A stretch of DNA of 64,000 bases from Omphiscola glabra (Eukaryota; Mollusca; Gastropoda; Lymnaeidae): the NCBI GenBank assembly GCA_964017045.1, contig OZ024808.1:13050284-13114283 (forward strand). Reading direction: 5' to 3'. This document shows, piece by piece, positions 11,581 to 23,170 of the stretch. The notes under the pieces were generated by a model that ran no database searches, was not told the origin of the DNA, and saw only the letters and a program-made list of their open reading frames with translations. Numbering within the stretch: position 1 is the stretch's first letter; the number at the start of each line of letters is the position of its first letter. A program made the position numbers and the translations under genes.

Positions 11581-11765
11581 CTCCCTAACAGGGTTTTGAC
11601 CCTCTCCCTAACAGGGTTTTGACCCTCTCCCTAACAGGGTTTTGACCCTCTCCCTAACAGGGTTTTGACCCTGTCCCTAACAGGGTTTTGACCCTCTCCC
11701 TAAAAGGGTTTTGACCCTCTCCCTAACAGGGTTTTGACCCTCTCCCTAACAGGGTTTTGACCCTA
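11581..11765. repeat. 23-bp minisatellite, 8 copies
   Basis: Eight copies of CTCCCTAACAGGGTTTTGACC plus CT, 23 bp each, nearly identical. Every unit contains the small palindrome CCCTAACAGGG and a telomere-like CCCTAA. A degenerate continuation runs to about 11830. Confidence 0.95.
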
Positions 11766-11829
11766 TCGGAACCAGCGTTTTGACACTCTCCTTAGCCTAA
11801 CGTGGCGCTGGGTTTTGACCCTAAAAAGT

Positions 11830-12756
11830 AGGAAAATTTAAAAAAAACAAAAAAAAAATGGCCAAAATTAATTATAAAATAAAGAAGTAATGAAAACCCA
11901 ACTTACATTTTCATGGAATACACTTTTACACACTTTATTTGAGGTTCCAACGAAAAGAATATCCAAAAATTAATGAAACACAGCGTGGTCAACCTCTAGG
12001 CCAACCAATGAAAATTTAAAAATTATAATTAATCAACCAATAAAAATCAATAAAAATTTGCCACCGTCATATTAATGAAAATGTAACTCTATTAAGGGGA
12101 GTGAATCCACGCAAATGACGTCATGGATAAACAATTGGGAATTAGCCCTAATGTCTAATAGCCTAAAACTAAATGATTACAAAGTTTCCAAGCCTACCGC
12201 CCCCCACCCACAAATTCTATAATATTAATAGTCTATATTGATTTCCTTTGAGATTTCAAGATTTATAATCAGTTTATTTATTGCTGAGACTTTTCTATGC
12301 ATTTGGTGAGCAAGGTCAATTTGATAAACATTCAACACCTGGATGTAATTTTTAAATCTTCAACGTAAAAAAAAGAGAACATTTTTTAATTTCTTAAACT
12401 TAAATTAACTTTTTAATACTTCACAATATTAACTTTAATTTCAGAAGATTCCTTATTTATTTATGAGTGGGGTTAAAAATTTAAAGCAGAAAAGAATTAA
12501 AACAATTATTTTTTCCTTGTTACTTTAAAAATTATTTTGCTTTGTTTTTCACTTTAATTTTTGTATCACACGTTGTTTGCGTTTTTTGAAATACGTAAAA
12601 AAAATCCCCCGCCCCTTTCCCTGTTAATATTTCCCAAGGTTTTGCCTGATTTTCAAAATTATACCCCAGATCCCAATTAGGTTCGTGAATTTAAGTAATT
12701 AAGCATATAATAATATACGAACAGCTAGTAATCTAGCATATAAGTGAGAGTTCGTT
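11830..12756. other. Intergenic, no gene seen
   Basis: AT-rich sequence without long open frames, recognised repeats or splice-flanked open stretches. Confidence 0.6.
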
Positions 12757-12922
12757 TAGTGGCGTAGCGAGCTTAACTCGCGCCCGGGGCACAATACCTT
12801 TTTAGCGCCCCCCTATTCAAAAACCATATAATATTATGTGTAAAATATACCATTTGGCGCCCCTTTGTGAGTAGCGCCCGGGGCATGATGCCCCCGTTTC
12901 CCCTCCCCTCGCTACGCCACTG
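12757..12922. mobile_element. 165-bp hAT-like MITE, copy 1
   Basis: Ends TAGTGGCGTAGCGAGC and complement CAGTGGCGTAGCGAGG. The interior is GC-rich, with CGCGCCCGGGGCACAATACC and AGCGCCCGGGGCATGATGCC. The same element recurs at 14033-14199 and 23001-23162. The left flank AGTTCGTT of this copy nearly repeats as AGTTCGTG on the right of copy 2. Confidence 0.85.
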
Positions 12923-13570
12923 TGTAGTGCCACTGATGAAGACATTTTAGACTTTTGAGTGGGAGTGCTAAAAGTAGCCATAATAGCAGGGACATCGCTA
13001 ACTCTTCCACCAGCCCAACATTAACTAATGTCAAACAAGTTTGGGGCCCTTAAAGGTGTGGGTTTTTTTCCTATAGATCTTTCGTAGCTTAGTCTCGCCC
13101 CTTAAATCTTTGTAGTCCCCGGAAACGATTTGATCAATTCGAAATGCAAGAATGCATTTTTGTACATAGTTACATTGAGTTTTGCATCATGATACACTAA
13201 ATTGGAGAGCAACGAGAGATATGCTTGTTAAGATTTTAGTTGTCACTTGACCCCGGAGCCATCGTGTGGGCTCTGCAACCCCCTAACAGCTGCCTGTCGC
13301 CTCGTATATTTTAGGGGCTGTAAATACTTTTAATTATCAGCATTTAATGCAAGGTAAGGTAGGACAAAACTGAAAAGTAGCATTTGGGGGAGGGGGCACA
13401 AAAAGTCAAGCGACGCCTCTGCTTGACCAGGTGTGTTATACAAATCTAGATTTTTTTATATTACTGAATAGTTAGGTTTTTAAAAAAAAGTTTTGGGGAT
13501 AAACAACTTTAAAAACAATTTAAATTTGGCACCGGTAGATTTTCATTAAAAAATTACAATTTATTCACAC

Positions 13571-13885
13571 ATTTATCCCCGGGGGGGGGGGGGGGGAACT
13601 TGACTTGCTTTGGAGGGGGGCACCCCAGAAAGTATGCCTAAAAGAAACCCTATGATAGAGAGAGAGAGAGAGTATGTGTGTGCCTGTGAGAGAGATAGAG
13701 TGTGAGTGTATGTTTCTGTGTGAGAGTTTATTTTATCGATAGAGAGAGAGAGAGGGAGAGAGTGTGTGTGTGGGTGTGTGCGCCTGTGAGAGAGAGTTTG
13801 TGTGTGCGCCTGTGAGAGAGAGTTTGTGTGTGCGCCTGTGAGAGACATAGAGAGAGAGAGTTTGTGTGTGTGTGTGTAAGTGTGA
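13571..13885. repeat. Poly-G run and GA/TG-rich low-complexity tract
   Basis: A G homopolymer near 13580-13596 is followed from about 13655 by (GA)n blocks alternating with TGTGTGTG and with GCGCCTGTGAGAGAGAGTTT phrases. Long minus-strand open frames here are artefacts of the simple sequence. Confidence 0.9.
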
Positions 13886-14032
13886 TTTTTTCCCAACAGC
13901 GGGTGGCGTCCCCTGTTTTAAGCACCGCTATTACTTGATGTCCCGCCATCCGACCGTGCGCAGAAACGAGAAAGTTTAAAGACATCCCAGCAAAGCCAAT
14001 CATTTTATTTCTTCATGTGGATATGGAAGGGT

Positions 14033-14199
14033 CAGTGGCGTAGCGAGCTTAACTCGCGCCCGGGGCACAATACCTTTTTAGCGCCCCCTCCTATTCGAAA
14101 ACCATTCAATATTATATGCACAATATACCACTTGGCGCCCCTTTGTGAGTAGCGCCCGGGGCATGATGCCCCCCTTGCCCCCCCCTCGCTACGCCACTG
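14033..14199. mobile_element. 165-bp hAT-like MITE, copy 2
   Basis: Begins CAGTGGCGTAGCGAGCTTAA and ends CTCGCTACGCCACTG, with the same GC-rich interior as copy 1. Its right flank AGTTCGTG resembles the left flank of copy 1 rather than its own left flank. Confidence 0.87.
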
Positions 14200-14989
14200 A
14201 GTTCGTGCTAAATTTTAATCTAAGAATGTTTATGGGGTAAGACAGAAAGGGTCCCAAGGGGGCGGTGGCCAGAAAAATTTGAGAACCAGTGTTCTTGGGG
14301 GACGGTATACAAAACTATTGGAAATAATATATTTACTTGCATAAAATTCCTTCAGAAAACTGCCATACTTAAACTATACAAGCAGGTGCACTTGACACAA
14401 TAGATGTTGACAGAGCAAGAAAAACAATAAACACAATACAAAGTTCCAAAAAAACCCCACAAAACAAAAAACAAACAATAAACAACACACAACTAGCATG
14501 ATAATAATTCACAATACAGAAAACACACACGACGCAACAGACAAAAGACATTCCATATTAAACACAATTATACAAACACTAAACGAAAATAAACATTTAC
14601 ATCCAAATTACAGAACATGAAATAAAAGCCACGATTTAAAGGAAATATAATAAATTAAAATAAAATAGTTCGTTAAAAAAAAGTGGCTTGTCGGGTGGAG
14701 AGATTGGGGGAGGGGTGAATCTTTCGAAAAAACAAGAAACTGGGTAATGGGTAAGTTGTTCCAATTGTTTTTCACAATTCGTTTGATTATTTATTGACCT
14801 CATTACCAAGTATATTCCAATGAAAAATCTATATCTTGTAAATAAGTTAGATTAATGGCTAATTTAAAATATAAACCATACCAATCAATTTAAATCAGGC
14901 ATTAGTACGACTCTACTAGATAAACATAAACAAGTATGACCTGGACCAAAAGTTAATTGCTCTGTTTTGATTGGACCAAGAGTTAACGT

Positions 14990-15405
14990 TAGCATCCGCT
15001 GAAGTCATTGATTATCATAAGCGTTTAATGAAGTCATTAATAAACATTCCCAACGTTAGCATCCGCTGAAGTCATTGATTAAAATTAGCATACGCTGAAG
15101 TCATGGATTAACATTAGCATTCGCTGAAGTCATTGATTAACATTAGCATCCACTGAAGTCATTGATTAACATTAACATCATCTGAAGTCATTAATTAACT
15201 TTAGCATCCAATGACATTGGCGTCCACTGAAGTCATTAATTAACATTAGCATATAATAAAGTCATTGATTAACATTAGCGTTTAATGAAGTCTTTAATTA
15301 TCAATAGCATCCACTGAAGTCATTGATTAACATTAGCATCATCTGAAGTCATTGATTAACATTAGCATCCACTGGAGTCATTGATTAACATTAGCAGCCA
15401 ATGAC
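14990..15405. repeat. Irregular 29-bp tandem repeat
   Basis: About a dozen copies of a unit close to GATTAACATTAGCATCCACT plus GAAGTCATT, with substitutions and a few truncated units. It ends about 150 bp from the 3' end of the first GIMAP gene. Confidence 0.9.
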
Positions 15406-15559
15406 TTGAACAAGCTTTCTTTATATATACTTTGGATCAAACAGACGGGAATGATTTCAGTTCAATAAAACGATGCACTGTAGCACTCAGCAACATAGGG
15501 AGACAATTCGGTTTAAATAAAATATTATCGAGAACACAAAATACCACAAATGCATTAAG

Positions 15560-16771
15560 CTACCATTTCATTTCTGTAACAATGTCACCACCTCTTGTGT
15601 CCAATTCTTCGATTTCTATTTGGAACATTTTTACCATTTGTTTCTCCAGACGTAACTGGTCTGTCCCATGAGTTTGTTCTATAACGTATTCTAACAATAG
15701 ACACACTTTTTGTTTCAATTCATTTTTGTGCTTTTCTGGATTTAATATTTTATTGATGTCAGCAATAAGAGTCCCTAGTTCTTGGAGAAAGGGGCCGTTC
15801 ATATCCTTCAGACGTTCGGAGAGGAAATCAAATTTTACTCGATTATTTCCCGTGTTCTCGAAGTTATCAAGTAAATTTTTTGTAGCATTTTCCACTGACA
15901 TTTTCTGAGGCATTTTATCGCATTTTAATCTTTCTAAAACTTTATTGATTCTAGTATATAATGTATCTTTTTGGTTAGTGATAAGATTTAAGTCGTCTTT
16001 CAGTTCACACAGTTCTTTAGCTATTTTATTTTTCAGCTGCTGAGGATATTTATTTAAAATTAGTTTCTTTCTTCGTGACAGACTTTTGTTGAATTGATAA
16101 AGTGAATATTTTTGTCGTTTTATTTTTTCCAACTTTTCAAACAACTGCACCATTTCAAGATCTCTTTGCTTCTCATACCCTTCATTATTATGGAAGAGCA
16201 CGGCCCTATAGTTACATTTCTCCAGCAATATTTGTAGATCTCCATTGACTTTAAGACACCATGAAACAAATTCTGTTTGACTGTCTTCAGGTTTGGACAC
16301 TTTTTGGTCCACATCAAAGTTGTCCCCGTGTGTAAAGATTAAGATGGTAGAAGCGAACATTTCTTCCCCAAATATTTCTGTCAATGTTTCTATCACTTGC
16401 TTGTCCTCGTCACTGTACCTATTGGTATAATCCATGACAATCAGAAATGCATTAAAACCATCAGGGCACAGTCTAAATGATTTTGTCATGTTATTTCTTG
16501 CAAACTCGGCATTCTCAATGTCGTCGAGTTCTGTGTCTGCCAGTCCAGGTGTGTCTACGATAATTATCTTTTTGCCCCAACTTTGAGTTTCGCATTTTGT
16601 TACAGATTTTGTGCAGGCCTGGGTTGTGTGAAATGGCGCGAAGAAATGTTTTTTCCTTGTGATAGCATTTCCAGATGAACTTTTACCACTTCCAGTTTTA
16701 CCAATCAAAAGAAAACTGTGAACAGCTGAATCGACGGAGCTCATTGTTTTGGAGCGGAATCTTCCCCACAT
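15560..16771 (-). CDS. GIMAP/AIG1-family GTPase, copy A
   Basis: GIMAPs (AIG1 family) are septin-related GTPases that assemble on membranes and influence lymphocyte survival in vertebrates; in molluscs the family is expanded and associated with immune responses. This 403-residue frame has Walker A GKTGSGKSS (24-32), a G2 threonine in KSVTK (55-59), DTPG (73-76), THGD as G4 (147-150) and a G5-like FHNN (193-196). Residues 215-390 are lysine/glutamate-rich and predicted helical or coiled-coil. There is no transmembrane segment and no terminal cysteine. A second ATG at codon 10 gives a protein the same length as copy B (394 residues) and may be the true start. Just upstream, TTTCATTTACAG at about 16792 looks like the acceptor of a 5' UTR intron. 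Residues 87-212 are almost identical to copy B, while the C-terminal half has diverged. Confidence 0.92.
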   Translation of the reverse strand: MWGRFRSKTMSSVDSAVHSFLLIGKTGSGKSSSGNAITRKKHFFAPFHTTQACTKSVTKCETQSWGKKIIIVDTPGLADTELDDIENAEFARNNMTKSFRLCPDGFNAFLIVMDYTNRYSDEDKQVIETLTEIFGEEMFASTILIFTHGDNFDVDQKVSKPEDSQTEFVSWCLKVNGDLQILLEKCNYRAVLFHNNEGYEKQRDLEMVQLFEKLEKIKRQKYSLYQFNKSLSRRKKLILNKYPQQLKNKIAKELCELKDDLNLITNQKDTLYTRINKVLERLKCDKMPQKMSVENATKNLLDNFENTGNNRVKFDFLSERLKDMNGPFLQELGTLIADINKILNPEKHKNELKQKVCLLLEYVIEQTHGTDQLRLEKQMVKMFQIEIEELDTRGGDIVTEMKW

Positions 16772-16829
16772 GATGATAGTGATAGTATAGGCTGTAAATG
16801 AAAATGTTTTATTTTTAAAATGAATAATA

Positions 16830-17360
16830 AAAATAATAGTTTTATAGTTTCACACTTTAATAAACTAAATGATGTCTTGAACATAATTTGAAAGACATAT
16901 TAGAAAAATGAATTTATTTAATAGTTGCAGCCATTATTAGTTATTATGTCTTTAAGAAAGTCATATCACCAATACGATGAATTTTGCTAAGCAAGACCCT
17001 TTTTAGCTTAGACTTTATTCAATGAATTTAATGAATATATTTGAAATTTAATTCTTAAAACAATACCAAGTATATAGCAAACGGCAAATATCTGGGTACT
17101 GTATCAAAATTTTAAGACAAGAAATTTCAATGATGAAAAAAAAAAGGAAAGGGAATTTGTTGTGAATACTTAAATAACAATTCTTTAGGTTTGTTTGTAT
17201 GGCTGAACGTTGTGTTCAATAGGCGCGCAAAATAAAATTCCCAGAAGTTAGCCCTAACTGGGGTTCTTATAAAGCGCGTTACTAAAATGCATGTTTTGTC
17301 AATTAGGTAAGCAGATAGAGGAAACATGCTGCAATATGTACCAGGAAAAAATAATAAATA
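16830..17360. other. Upstream region of GIMAP copy A
   Basis: AT-rich, no gene seen. It should contain a 5' UTR intron and perhaps the promoter, but nothing specific can be pointed out. Confidence 0.4.
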
Positions 17361-18030
17361 TAATTATTTGCAGAGGATAAAAAAAGCGATAGGCTCCAAA
17401 CTAAGATATGAACAGGCTGGTTTTAGAGAAAACATATCAATCACTGACCCAATCATGGAGCTGTGCTTGGAGGGGAATGCATCATTGTAACTTAAATTTT
17501 GCCGACTTCGAAAAAGTATTTGACAGCTTAGACTGAGACATTATCTACTAAGACATTATGGTATTCCCCCCCCCCCCCAAAATAACTAACTTAATTAAGA
17601 ATACAAACAAGGATATGAGTTGCATGGCTATACATGTAGGTGAACTCACAAACCCATTACGAGAATCTGGAGTTCGACAGAGACGCCTGCTCTCACCATT
17701 CCTCTTTCTGTTATCCATTCACCGGATCATTAGAGAAACAACACGGGACGGGAAAATGGAATCCAGTGGACACCTTTCAGACAGTTGAAGGATGTGGATT
17801 TTGCAGATGACATTGTACTTTTATCATATAGACATAAACAAATGCAGGAGATAGCAAGAAGACTTGACTGTGTATCCCAGCCAGTTGTACAGCATAGATA
17901 AAGGGAAAAGCAAGACCTTAAGAATAAATGCAGTGGATGATGACGTCATTAGGATTTACCTGAGAGGAGCGTCTATTGAAGATGTTGAAACTTTTACATA
18001 CCTGTGAAGTATCATAAATAAAAATTTGTA
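17361..18030 (+). pseudogene. RTE-like non-LTR retrotransposon fragment (RT domain)
   Basis: Across several frames the plus strand reads LQRIKKAIGSKLRYEQAGFR, then NFADFEKVFDSLD, then VRQRRLLSPFLFLLSIHRI, then DDVIRIYLRGASIEDVETFT. These are the finger, palm and post-palm stretches of the same reverse transcriptase family as the longer copy at 30130-33122. The catalytic YADD/FADD region is broken by a frameshift near 17790. Both ends are truncated. Confidence 0.75.
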
Positions 18031-18198
18031 AGAGATTTTAACGTTCATTTTAAAATTCATTATATTAATTATTTTACAAACCAATGATTAGTCTAGCAAA
18101 CGACTCTTTATTAAAAAGAGAAATACATTATTACTAACACACCATTACTAACTACGCCATCACAGCTGCGTCCTCAACTCAATAAGAGAACAGCAACT

Positions 18199-18762
18199 GC
18201 TGTAGCGGTAACTCTAATCCAGTCAAGATTATATTATTGTAACAGTTGTTTGTGGGGTTTGCCTCAGAATCAAATTCAGAGACTCCAGAGGGTGCAAAAT
18301 TCTGCAGCACGCAGTGTGTCGCGGAAAAAGAGATCAGACCACATCACTCCAGTTCTACGAGATCTCCATTGGCTTCCTATTAGTGAGCGCATTGACCACA
18401 AGATTCTGTCCTTGGCGTATAGCTTCATAGAAGGCTCTGCACCAGAATATCTGAAAGAACTGCTTTATAAACATGTAAACTTAATGAACCTGCGGTCTTC
18501 AACTCAGTCCTTACTGAAAATTCCCAATGTGGATGAACACAGAAAAAAATCGTACGGTGTGCGCTCTTTTGAAGAAGTAGCGCAAAAGTTATGGAATATT
18601 TTACCTCCATCTTTGAGGAGTACTGAAAAGGACAGAAAATCATTTAGGAAACATTTAAAGACTTTTTTGTTTAATAGATTTGATGACACCAGAGCGGAGT
18701 GAGCATGCTAAAGTAGCATGGATACCAGCGCTATAGAAGTATCCAATCAATCAATCAATCAA
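18199..18762 (+). pseudogene. CR1/L2-like non-LTR retrotransposon, 3' end with microsatellite tail
   Basis: An open stretch (18199-18702) encodes the C-terminus typical of CR1/L2-type reverse transcriptases: SRLYYCNSCLWGLP, then RLQRVQNSAARSV, DHITPVLRDLHWLPI, YGVRSFEEVAQKLWNILP and FRKHLKTFLF. It ends with a stop at 18700-18702, then GCGCTATAGAAGTATCC and (AATC)n at about 18743-18760, a short-repeat 3' tail usual for this clade. The 5' part is missing, so this is a dead 5'-truncated insertion. Confidence 0.8.
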
Positions 18763-19614
18763 ATATATATATATATATATATATTTATATCTATATATAC
18801 AAATATACATATACAGGAACACTTCTAGCACCCCCTATCGAAAACATAATTTAATTAAAACGTGGCGACGCCATTTTAATATCCACCATTACCAGAGTGA
18901 CAGAAGAAGCTGGATCGAATTATTAGTACCAGTAATGCACCTTCATACATTTATTAAGCCCGGTATGTATATACTTAAATATAATTAAGAACCGTTCAGA
19001 CTTGAAATCAAACAATCCGTGAGAATAAAATTGTTCTATCCCACTGGGAAGGAATTTTATTTAAGAAACAATTCGTTTTATTATTATAAATATTAATTCA
19101 TTGTCTTAGCTTACGGTTATTCAAATATTTAAGGAAAAAAAACAAAAACATTTCGAGCGGTTCAATAAAAAATCAAATCAAAACGAGAACCGGTTACAAG
19201 AGAATCGCTGATTTTTAAAATTAAAAGATGTAAGAAACTGAAATGACACAAACATATTTTTACAGACACCTGTCATAAGGTAATCTCATACAAACAGCGT
19301 CTGGCCAGCTTCTGCTTGTGTGCTATTTTTTCGCGTTATCGAACCCTTGTGATTTCGAAAAATTTTAAATATCCAGGGCAGTGGTTGAAAAGTTGTAACT
19401 TATGAGGACCCTATTCAAAGATTACATTTGAGCTACTGATCGCCTTCCGACCTTGAATAGCTTGATGAAACAGATAATGGGAAATGGGCCCAATTTTACA
19501 TGTGGTTCTTCAATCAAACTGAAATTCCAGCTTTTGGGCCGACCATTTATCGACCTAAGATTTTACGCCTTCCCTACACGTTTGCTGCTGTTCTTCAAAA
19601 CATAAAACTTTAAA
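18763..19614. other. Intergenic, AT repeat then unique sequence
   Basis: (AT)n at 18763-18800, then AT-rich DNA. No gene seen. Confidence 0.6.
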
Positions 19615-19790
19615 AACGACAGTACGTCCTGATCTACACAAATACGTCATATCTACACCAAGAGGTAATGCACAAATGCGCTTCAGAAACAAAGGTTCTA
19701 AAACGTTAACAACAAAAGTACGTCAAAACTCCACCAAGAGGTAATACACAAACGCGCTTCAAAAACAATGGTTCTAAAACTTGACGTCAT
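19615..19790. repeat. Diverged ~85-bp tandem duplication
   Basis: CACCAAGAGGTAATGCACAA followed by GCGCTTCAGAAACAAAGGTT recurs about 85 bp later as CACCAAGAGGTAATACACAA followed by GCGCTTCAAAAACAATGGTT, each preceded by a GTACGTC phrase. Confidence 0.85.
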
Positions 19791-20032
19791 AAACACACAC
19801 ACCAAATACATAACACGCTAACACGCACATATTTATATATTCAACTACATTTAGAACTGTTACAGTTATGGTGTTTCGAGTATGTTATAAACCACCCCTC
19901 CACCAAATTTATATTCACAGTGTAACGGGCGTGTATGCCGTTGTCGAGAAGAAGAAGATTATTTACAAGAGCTTAACCAGGTGCAGCAATTTTTTTTTTT
20001 TACACCGGGTCCGGGTATATTGAGCATAAACA

Positions 20033-20066
20033 ATAGTCCTACAGACAGTCCTACAGACAGTCCTAC
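20033..20066. repeat. 12-bp repeat, three copies
   Basis: AGTCCTACAGAC is repeated three times, the last copy partial. Confidence 0.9.
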
Positions 20067-20129
20067 ACCTTACCCGTGACTCTTTATTGATTAATATAAT
20101 AGTCCTCTCCGAAAAAATTCAACATTTTT

Positions 20130-20225
20130 TACCTGAGTTCAACCGTCATGCATGACGCTCCCAGCTTCACAGCTTTTTGTTTTGTTCTCCCTCAGTACTA
20201 TTAATATAAAACATGTTGAGTAGGG
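20130..20225 (-). repeat. Dispersed repeat, matches 29600-29690 in reverse
   Basis: On the minus strand this segment contains ATATTAATAGTACTGAGGGA, then AAAAAGCTGT and CATGCATGACGGTTGAAC. It corresponds to ATATTAATTGTACTGAGGGA, then AAAAAGCTGT and CATGCGTGACGTCTGAAC at 29600-29690. Element type unknown. Confidence 0.65.
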
Positions 20226-20449
20226 AGAGGTTCAGTTGTTAAAGGGAAGCAGCCACAACAGAAGAGAAATATAAATATATATATAAGAGATTACCTTTTA
20301 CGCTTACGCCAAAGCCTTTTGGTTCGTCTCAATAAATGGTTCAGAGAATAGATTTACGCTTGTGATTGAGCTGTGTGTGCTGCGTACACTTTTGTCTTCT
20401 CTCTTGTATTTGCCTTTATTGTGCTGTGTTACAGTGACAAGATAAGTTA

Positions 20450-21000
20450 AGATTTCTTTATTGATCATAATAAATGGAAACGTTTTTTAAAATTACAATT
20501 ACATTGTACATATTCATTTTCAGCACATAAATAAATACATATTTGAACAAATACATCCTTTTACAATTATAACACATTAAACACAAGACATCTAAAGTGT
20601 TTGTATGGCGTAGAAATCAGCCATCAATGAACTACCGAAGTGAAAATAATGACTTAATAAGAGGTCATTTAGATTTGATAACCACTTGGAGTTGGGGGAA
20701 TACGCTGGTAATTTCGCACAGATTGTGGAACAAAATAATTGTTACATCTTTCGTTACTAATTTTAAGAGAAAGAATACACCCTGATCGAGTTCATCTTAG
20801 GTATCTGTGATGAAGTAGTTGGGAAGTGTCATCTAATATAGGTTCAGAGTCCAGATGTGCTTGGATGTACACCTTTGAACAAGATATTGAGCTGAATGAT
20901 ACAAACAAGATACGATCGATAAGACAATAACAAGAGCTGATGATAGTATTTTGTTAGTGTCGGGGTCAGCCAGGAGCTTATGAATAGTTTTGAAATAATT
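20450..21000. other. AT-rich sequence, possible old LINE or SINE tail
   Basis: TTTCTTTATTGATCATAATAA at about 20455 followed by lysine-codon-poor AT-rich text resembles an inverted 3' tail of a retroposon, but no coding remnant confirms this. A stretch at 20610-20690 is related to 60541-60625. Confidence 0.3.
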
Positions 21001-21009
21001 TTTTTTTAC

Positions 21010-21510
21010 ACGCCATTGTGAGTATGGTAACTAACGCCCATGGTGAGGATTGTAAGCAACGCCCATGGTGAGGATGGTAAGTAACGTCCATGGCGAGGAT
21101 GGTAGGTAACGCCAATGGTGAAGATGGTAAGTAACGTCCATGGTGAGGATGGTAAGTAACGTCCATGGTGAGAATGGTAGGTAAAGCCCATGGTGAGGAT
21201 GGTAAGTAACGCCCATGGTGAGGATGGTAAGTAACGTCCATGGTGAGGATGGTAAGTAACGTCCATGGTGAGGATGGTAAGCAACGCCCATGGTGAGGAT
21301 GGTAAGTAACGTCCATGGTGAGGATGGTAGGTAACGCCCATGGTGAGGATGGTAAGTAACGCCCATGGTGAGGATTGTAAGCAACGTCCATGGTGAGAAT
21401 GGTAGGTAACGCCCATGGTGAGGATGGTAAGTAACGCCCATGGTGAGGATGGTAAATAAAGCCCATTGTGAGGATGGTAAATAAAGCCCATTGTGAGGAT
21501 GGTAAGTAAG
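21010..21510. repeat. 25-bp minisatellite, about 20 copies
   Basis: Unit GTAACGCCCATGGTGAGGAT plus GGTAA, 25 bp, with C/T and A/G variants. Because 25 is not a multiple of three and the unit lacks minus-strand stops, all three minus frames stay open for 136-162 codons. These are not genes. Confidence 0.95.
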
Positions 21511-23000
21511 AATGAATTTCGTTCGACCGTCAGTTCTACTTGAAAGTCATGTCCTAAACGTACACATCCATGGAATAGTTATTGACTCGATCGAGTACTA
21601 ATCAAAATAAAAGTCTCAGGAGAAAATCCGGAGCAGAAAACGCCCACAATGTTATTGGCCTTTTCCAGGAAGTCTTCACCAGACTTTCAAATCCGACGTA
21701 GTCTAAGAAACGATCAGAAAACTATTTATAGCTCGCCAAACAGCGATGGCCGCAGTGCGTGAACTACTACCATCTACTAAAGTTACTTGATAAACATGAA
21801 CTCAAGTAACGCACATTTAAGAATTCCTATCAGTGGTTCCCTCCCCCCACCACCCAGGTTCACAACCGCGCATTTTTTCCGCCCCATAACTATATTAATA
21901 TTTAATGTCCCACACCTTTTATAACACAGATTTTTAAAATCATATTTAAATGGAGACTATTTCCGGAAAACAAACATTTAAATTTTTTTTTATTTGAATT
22001 GCTATTAGAGTTCGACGATTAGCAGACGCCAATTCGCTGTAACAAATGAACGTTCTAATCTGCGCTTTACCTTTTGAAACTCAGTTTTTAATAATATTTA
22101 AAAAAAAACCCACAAAGTTACGCTGGCCTCTGAAATACTTTGAACAGTTAAAACCTTTGTTTAAGACGTAGTTATTCGGGGAATTTTGAAAAGGTTAATA
22201 GCTATACGTTTTTTGGTTGTGTAAGCTGAATGACATGCTGCTATCGTCTCACGCAAGCACAAAATAGATAACGTCATACACGCGTGCAATTATGTTCTAT
22301 TAACCTACTTTTCTATACATCGTTGTCAAGCGACCCCCCCCCCCCGACCTTTACCCGGTCAGCTAGTGTCCTTGATTGTTGTTAAGTGTCCAGTATATAG
22401 CAAGAAAATATGAATTCAATTTGTTTATCTTAAAGGCGTATAGCAAACACGGAAACATATGTTAACATTGCATTATTTCAGGGCATATTTATGAAAATTG
22501 GCGATAGTTATCGTCTTTCCATGAAAATTTCATAACAAAATGTAAAAAGAAAATCTGGACGTAACAAACATTGCTTTCCCAAAACGGTGTGTCTAAAAAA
22601 ATGATTATATATATATTATATATACAAAAAATATTTTTAAAAAGGCTAATTAAAACCTTTTTTTTATGAAGCGGATGTTAGCTATACAGTAGAATGTCGA
22701 TTTTGCGAAGGCCAATATTACGAAACGCCACTTTTCAACATGTCTTTTCAAATGACTAAATACTACCAATTATACCCGTGCTTACCTACGGTGGTGGGGG
22801 TTGCGGGGGTTGTCCTTTAGTTGAATGATTAATTTAAATGTGTACATTTATGTGTACGATGTCTCCATTAAATTGAGTCAGTGATGGATCATGACACGCA
22901 AAAAGGAAACATCAGTGAAGTTTTTGTCTCAAAGACAAGGAACCCCACCCCCTCAAATAATCTTTAAAGTCGCAAATGCTACTGGAACCACTGCCTTAGC
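21511..23000. other. Intergenic, no gene seen
   Basis: Mixed AT-rich sequence with a poly-C run near 22335. No long frames, recognised domain or repeat. Confidence 0.55.
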
Positions 23001-23162
23001 CAGTGGCGTAGTGAGCTTAACTCGCGCCCGGGGCACAATACCTTTTTAGCGCCCCCCACCAATTCGAAAACCATACAATATTATATGTAAAATATACCAG
23101 TTGGCGCCCCTTTGTGAGTAGCGCCCGGGGCATGATGCCCCCCCCCCTCACTACGCCACTTG
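23001..23162. mobile_element. 165-bp hAT-like MITE, copy 3, with exact 8-bp TSD
   Basis: Ends CAGTGGCGTAGTGAGC and GCTCACTACGCCACTTG-like, interior as in copies 1 and 2. It is flanked by an exact GCCTTAGC on both sides (22993-23000 and 23163-23170), which defines the element ends and supports the hAT superfamily. Confidence 0.9.
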
Positions 23163-23170
23163 GCCTTAGC

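Noticed and set aside
13573..14003. Thr/His/Ser/Leu-rich minus frames near 13.6-14.0 kb
   Set aside because: Low-complexity GA/TG repeats; no splice or domain support.
20978..21491. Three overlapping minus-strand frames of 136-162 codons
   Set aside because: They are the three frames of one 25-bp tandem repeat without stops; unit length is not a multiple of three, so all frames look alike.
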